Shown: positions 31,918 through 34,729 of the stretch, one piece after another | How positions within the stretch are numbered: position 1 is the first letter of the stretch | Layout of the letters: each line of letters opens with the position of its first letter | Made by a program: the position numbers and the translations under genes | Origin: Candidatus Eisenbacteria bacterium | Lineage (GTDB): Bacteria > Eisenbacteria > RBG-16-71-46 > SZUA-252 | DNA length: 34,729 nucleotides | Assembly (NCBI GenBank): GCA_005893275.1 | Contig: VBOW01000022.1 | Location: 54,950 to 89,678 of the forward strand | Direction: 5' to 3' | Notes under the pieces: model-generated | Seen by the model: the letters and a program-made list of their open reading frames with translations, nothing else | What the model was told of the DNA's origin: nothing | The model's database searches: none

Positions 31918-33791
31918 CGGAGCAGGATCTCCCGCCACACCACGAGAGCGGAGTCCGCCCGGCCGCTGCGGTAGAGCGCGAGGCCGAGATTGTGGCGTAG
32001 GACGGGAAGGTTGCCTTCGAGGCTGACCGCGTCCCGGAACAGAGGCGCCGCCTCGGCGTAGCGCCCCTGCTTCATGTAGCAGAGGCCGAGGTCGTACTTG
32101 CCCTCCCACCGTCCCGGTCCGCGCCGCACCCCTTCCACCAAGTAGGGGACCGCTTCGCCAAATCGTCCCAGCGCCATGAGCTCATTCCCCACGTTGGTCC
32201 AGTGGCGGGGGTTCGTGGGCTCGGCGGCAAGGGTGGCTCGCGCGTAGGGGAGCGCCGCCGCGTTCATGCCGCGGTCGCGGAAATGCTGCTCGAGGGTGGC
32301 GTTGCCGTAGGCTCTGCCGTATCGCGATACCCGGCTCTGGTCATTGACGACCGCCCGGAATCGCGCGACCGATGCCTGCTCGCTCGCGTTGACGAGCAGG
32401 AATGCGAAGAGCGAGCTTGCGGAGAGGCCCACGAGCGCCGCCGGCGCCCAATCTTTCGCATCGTTTGCGAAGAGCCATCGACCGGCGGCGACCCCGAGCA
32501 GGGCCGTTGGAGCGAGGAAAATCGACGTGAGATCCCAGTCCTGGGCCGGCGCGACCGGCGTCATGAGCCCCACCGCAAGAAGGAAACCCGGGATCGCGGC
32601 AGCCGCCAGGACTGCAAGGTCGGGAGGGAACGGCCGGAGCCTTCCGCGCGTCGAGACGAGACAGCCGAGCAAGAGCAGGGTCGGGCCGGGCAACACGAGG
32701 AGCACCGCGTTTCCGATATCGGCCAGATGCCCGTAGGAGAAAAATCCGTAAGGCCGGTGGAAAGTCGCTCCTTCGAACCCTCCGCGAATCCCCCTCGTCG
32801 CGCCGCGGAAGGGCTCGATCCAATCGGAGGGTCGATACCCCAGCGCCCAGAGAAGCGCGACCAGGAGCGCGGCTGGGACCGCGATTTCAAGAAGCTTTCG
32901 CCCAAGCGGCCGCCGTTCCAGGAACACCAACACCAGATAAGAGGGCAGGAGGTACACCGCGCTCAGATGCGACGCGACGGCCAACGCCAGAGCCGCCGCC
33001 GCGAGGTACGGCGAATCGGCGCCGCGCGCCCGTCGCAGCGCGAGCCAGAGGTAGAGAAGGATGAAGAGCGCGGCGGTCGGGTAGCTCTCGATATAGCCGA
33101 AATAGAGCTGCGAAATGCCGAGTGTCAGGAGCAGAGCGAACGGCAGGAGCCACCGCCCCCGGTCGGGCGCTATTTCCTTCGCAATCCCCGCCAGGAGCGG
33201 AGCGCCGAGTACGCCGCAGAGCACGGAGAGAAGCGACATCGAGAGCGCATCGGGCGGCCGGCCCATGAGCCGGATGAGATTCGCGAAGCCGTGCCAGAGG
33301 GCGGCGGAGAGCGGTTCGCTGTACGCCCGACGTTCGCCCGATAGGACGGTGGCGAGCCAGACCGCGCCGTCCCCGAGGAGCTGGGTGCGCGTCCGGAGCA
33401 GCCACAAGATTGCGGCGAAGGGGATCAGCAGCGCCAGAAGCCACGCGCCGGGCTGGCGCATGGCGCGCGCCAGCCGTGGCAACGCGTTGCCACGATGTGA
33501 CTTATCTGGCCAAGGCTCCGCCGGCTGCCCCGCGCCGGGCTCGCGCAAGGCTTCCGGCCCGAAGGTGGCGATCGCGAGGACCGCCACGCTTCCCACGAGG
33601 ACCGCGAGCAGCGCGAGACGAACCGGAGGCGCCAGGAACCCTGCCGCGTGCAATCCCCACCCGCGGGGTCCCTGGCTCGCGGAAGCCCAGACCACCGCGG
33701 CCGCGTAGGCGATCGCGCCAACGGCCACCGCGACCTTGCCGGCTCGGATGGAGGAGTTGTCATGCCGCCGTGCGCCGGCGTGCTCGGGCAA
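31866..33791 (-). CDS. GT-C-like multi-pass membrane protein with C-terminal TPRs
   Basis: 641 aa. The start is uncertain: TTG at 33791 is the earliest possible, and a GTG about 20 codons later would also keep the first helix. About ten to twelve hydrophobic segments fill residues 20-480. A loop with LLGDGAVWLATVLSGERRAYSEPLSAALWH and LYFGYIESYPTAALFILLYLWLA resembles GT-C glycosyltransferases or bacterial O-mannosyltransferase-like proteins. The last 115 residues hold three TPR units (about 515-632: NPRHWTNVGNELMALGRFGEA, KYDLGLCYMKQGRYAEA, LRHNLGLALYRSGRADSA). Probable role: sugar transfer from a lipid carrier at the inner membrane, with TPRs for protein contact; this is inference. First gene of the minus-strand run. 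Confidence 0.7.
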   Translation of the reverse strand: MPEHAGARRHDNSSIRAGKVAVAVGAIAYAAAVVWASASQGPRGWGLHAAGFLAPPVRLALLAVLVGSVAVLAIATFGPEALREPGAGQPAEPWPDKSHRGNALPRLARAMRQPGAWLLALLIPFAAILWLLRTRTQLLGDGAVWLATVLSGERRAYSEPLSAALWHGFANLIRLMGRPPDALSMSLLSVLCGVLGAPLLAGIAKEIAPDRGRWLLPFALLLTLGISQLYFGYIESYPTAALFILLYLWLALRRARGADSPYLAAAALALAVASHLSAVYLLPSYLVLVFLERRPLGRKLLEIAVPAALLVALLWALGYRPSDWIEPFRGATRGIRGGFEGATFHRPYGFFSYGHLADIGNAVLLVLPGPTLLLLGCLVSTRGRLRPFPPDLAVLAAAAIPGFLLAVGLMTPVAPAQDWDLTSIFLAPTALLGVAAGRWLFANDAKDWAPAALVGLSASSLFAFLLVNASEQASVARFRAVVNDQSRVSRYGRAYGNATLEQHFRDRGMNAAALPYARATLAAEPTNPRHWTNVGNELMALGRFGEAVPYLVEGVRRGPGRWEGKYDLGLCYMKQGRYAEAAPLFRDAVSLEGNLPVLRHNLGLALYRSGRADSALVVWREILLRWPDYAASLRLPPGGTP

Positions 33792-33933
33792 GGGTCGGCT
33801 CAGGGGATGGATCCATGGCTCGGGGTCGTAGCCTTCCAGTCTAACGCCCCGCGTCCGCGGGTGTACAATATTCGCCGTCCCGGGTAGTGGGTCGTTTTGG
33901 GGTGGCCTTCGCGTAGCCTAGGAAGCGCCGCCG

Positions 33934-33942
33934 TGCGATAAT
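33934..33942 (+). promoter_or_regulatory. Extended -10 element giving a near-leaderless mRNA
   Basis: TGC-GATAAT (33934-33942) ends eight bases before the ATG at 33951. A start site six or seven bases downstream would give a message with almost no leader, consistent with the lack of a ribosome-binding site. Confidence 0.35.
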
Positions 33943-33950
33943 GCAACCCC

Positions 33951-34100
33951 ATGAACAAGCGTCCAAGGACACCCAAGGATCTGAACCGTCTAGCGGCGTC
34001 GATCATTGACCGGGCCACGACTTCAAAGCGCTCGAAACGCAAGAGCGCAGCCAAGCAAAAGCCTCGCTCTACTTCTTCTCGTGGTCGTCAGTCTCGCTAG
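33951..34100 (+). CDS. 49-residue very basic protein
   Basis: Too short for most gene callers. ATG 33951 opens a 49-aa frame ending TAG at 34098. The N-terminus KRPRTPKDLNRLAASIIDRAT resembles the conserved start (KRPRDxNQLAxxIVDxAT) of small basic, histone-H1-like conserved hypothetical proteins. The rest is Lys/Arg/Ser-rich (SKRSKRKSAAKQKPRS). DNA or RNA binding is plausible from charge alone. Its last 32 bases overlap the end of the minus-strand gene at 34069. G+C is visibly lower than in the preceding genes. Confidence 0.6.
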   Translation: MNKRPRTPKDLNRLAASIIDRATTSKRSKRKSAAKQKPRSTSSRGRQSR

Positions 34101-34284
34101 CGGGTACCATATTCGCCGCGACAGTTAGGTAGGCCTTGAGGTTTTCAAGGTGAGCCTTAGTGAGCTTCTCGGCTCCAATGATCCGCACCTCGGCCATCAC
34201 GTCACCTGAGAGCGGCCACGCAAACGTTTTCACTCCGGCATGGGATTGTCTTGTGCCAGTCGCTGGAGGCGTAAACGCGTCCAT
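34069..34284 (-). CDS. Small conserved hypothetical protein
   Basis: 71 aa from ATG at 34284 with GAGGG eight bases upstream; the frame continues to a TTG at 34332 without a ribosome-binding site. The core FAWPLSGDVMAEVRIIGAEKLTKAHLENLKAYLTVAANMV reads as a beta hairpin followed by an amphipathic helix. I recognise this only as a type of small hypothetical protein and can name no function. It lies 57 bases after the partial gene on the same strand, suggesting one transcript, and overlaps the 49-aa gene tail to tail. Confidence 0.6.
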   Translation of the reverse strand: MDAFTPPATGTRQSHAGVKTFAWPLSGDVMAEVRIIGAEKLTKAHLENLKAYLTVAANMVPASETDDHEKK

Positions 34285-34341
34285 ATTATTGCCCTCGCCT
34301 GATTCCCTGGTCGAATCATTCCCTTCTCCCAAGAGTCTATA

Positions 34342-34729
34342 CTACGTTATGAATGCCCGCGTTCCTCGTTCCGAGAATTCAAGTTCCCTGCCGAGATAAG
34401 AGCCTATCGCATCATCTGATTCCTGGCCTACGGCTTCGTGGATGTTTCTGAATAGTTCCGGGGTGAGCGCGGCCTCTTGAATCGCAGCCTGACGTTCCTC
34501 AGGATTTTTTGGCATCACAATGCGTTTCGCCAGGTTCGACACCGAGAGCTTGCCTCGACCCTCCAAGAGGCCATATTGCTTCATCGCGGCCAGCTTGCTG
34601 CGCGCGGGTCCACTAAGCCCCGAGAACCCTATGCCCTTCGCCGCAGTCTCTTGCGTGACCACGGTCGCGCGCTCCTTTTTCCATAGCTTGTCCACAGCAT
34701 CAATCGCATCCTCCAGCGGTACGGAGGGA
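34342..34729 (-). CDS. Winged-helix-like conserved hypothetical protein, 5' end beyond the window
   Basis: The frame is open to the window edge and reads PSVPLEDAIDAVDKLWKKE before the internal GTG at 34695. The segment PSVPLEDAI fits the usual start of this family, so the gene is probably cut near its beginning. Visible residues (about 128) include GFSGLSGPARSKLAAMKQYGLLE, a helix-turn-helix/winged-helix-like unit with a following beta wing (GKLSVSNLAKRIV), and a helical tail (AALTPELFRNIHEAVG). A DNA-binding role is likely from the fold pattern but not proven. Local G+C (50-57% in two counted 60-base lines) is well below the 72% of a line in the preceding operon. Confidence 0.6.
   Translation of the reverse strand, partial: PSVPLEDAIDAVDKLWKKERATVVTQETAAKGIGFSGLSGPARSKLAAMKQYGLLEGRGKLSVSNLAKRIVMPKNPEERQAAIQEAALTPELFRNIHEAVGQESDDAIGSYLGRELEFSERGTRAFIT

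Noticed and set aside
1-34729. tRNA, rRNA, CRISPR arrays, insertion sequences
   Set aside because: No cloverleaf, rRNA-like core, regularly spaced short repeats, transposase or flanking inverted repeats were seen on either strand.

Overview
The window is a high-GC stretch (about two thirds G+C by eye) of a Gram-negative-type bacterial chromosome. Three proteins (left-edge giant, 276-aa protein, sugar dehydrogenase) end in the same FlgD-Ig-like / type-IX-like sorting domain with a PNPF(NP) motif. Together with an OmpW-like barrel, many exported proteins and a reaction-centre-type cytochrome, this suggests an uncultured FCB-neighbourhood lineage of the Candidatus Eisenbacteria kind. That placement is inference. 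No tRNA, rRNA, CRISPR array, transposase or integrase was seen.

Region 1 (1-6113) is the 3' part of a giant secreted surface protein. It is built from ASH-like and BACON-like beta-sandwich modules, and the BACON-like modules appear to be split by large guest domains. A 199-bp exact repeat lies inside it. Region 2 (6198-14923) holds a patatin phospholipase and a bacterial PH membrane protein, then on the opposite strand a large secreted phospholipase-D-superfamily protein. Divergent from that is an operon-like run: MBL-fold hydrolase, exported HCX5R phosphatase, exported cupin and a dihaem c-type cytochrome with TPRs. Region 3 (14940-15520) holds a cold-shock gene with terminators on its 3' side and, unusually, an intrinsic terminator upstream of it in the same orientation.

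Region 4 (15525-23541) is a mixed set of exported and small genes: a membrane protein, a sorted cysteine-motif protein, a sorted PQQ-type sugar dehydrogenase, a small basic protein, a TlpA/redoxin protein, a vanadium-haloperoxidase-like lipoprotein, an outer-membrane barrel, a DUF4242 protein and an atypical SDR reductase.

Region 5 (33791 down to 23575, all minus strand) is a tight seven-gene run: membrane glycosyltransferase-like/TPR protein, MFS transporter, HAD hydrolase, ParB-fold SerK/SbnI-like protein, and three glutamate-synthase-type subunits. The three are an iron-sulfur FMN-domain paralogue, a canonical FMN subunit, and a class II amidotransferase fused to a GXGXG domain. No NADPH-oxidoreductase (GltD) subunit is present, so this looks like a divergent ammonia-transferring enzyme and is the most interesting system here. 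Region 6 (33934-34729) is a lower-GC right edge with three small conserved-hypothetical genes, two of them overlapping tail to tail.
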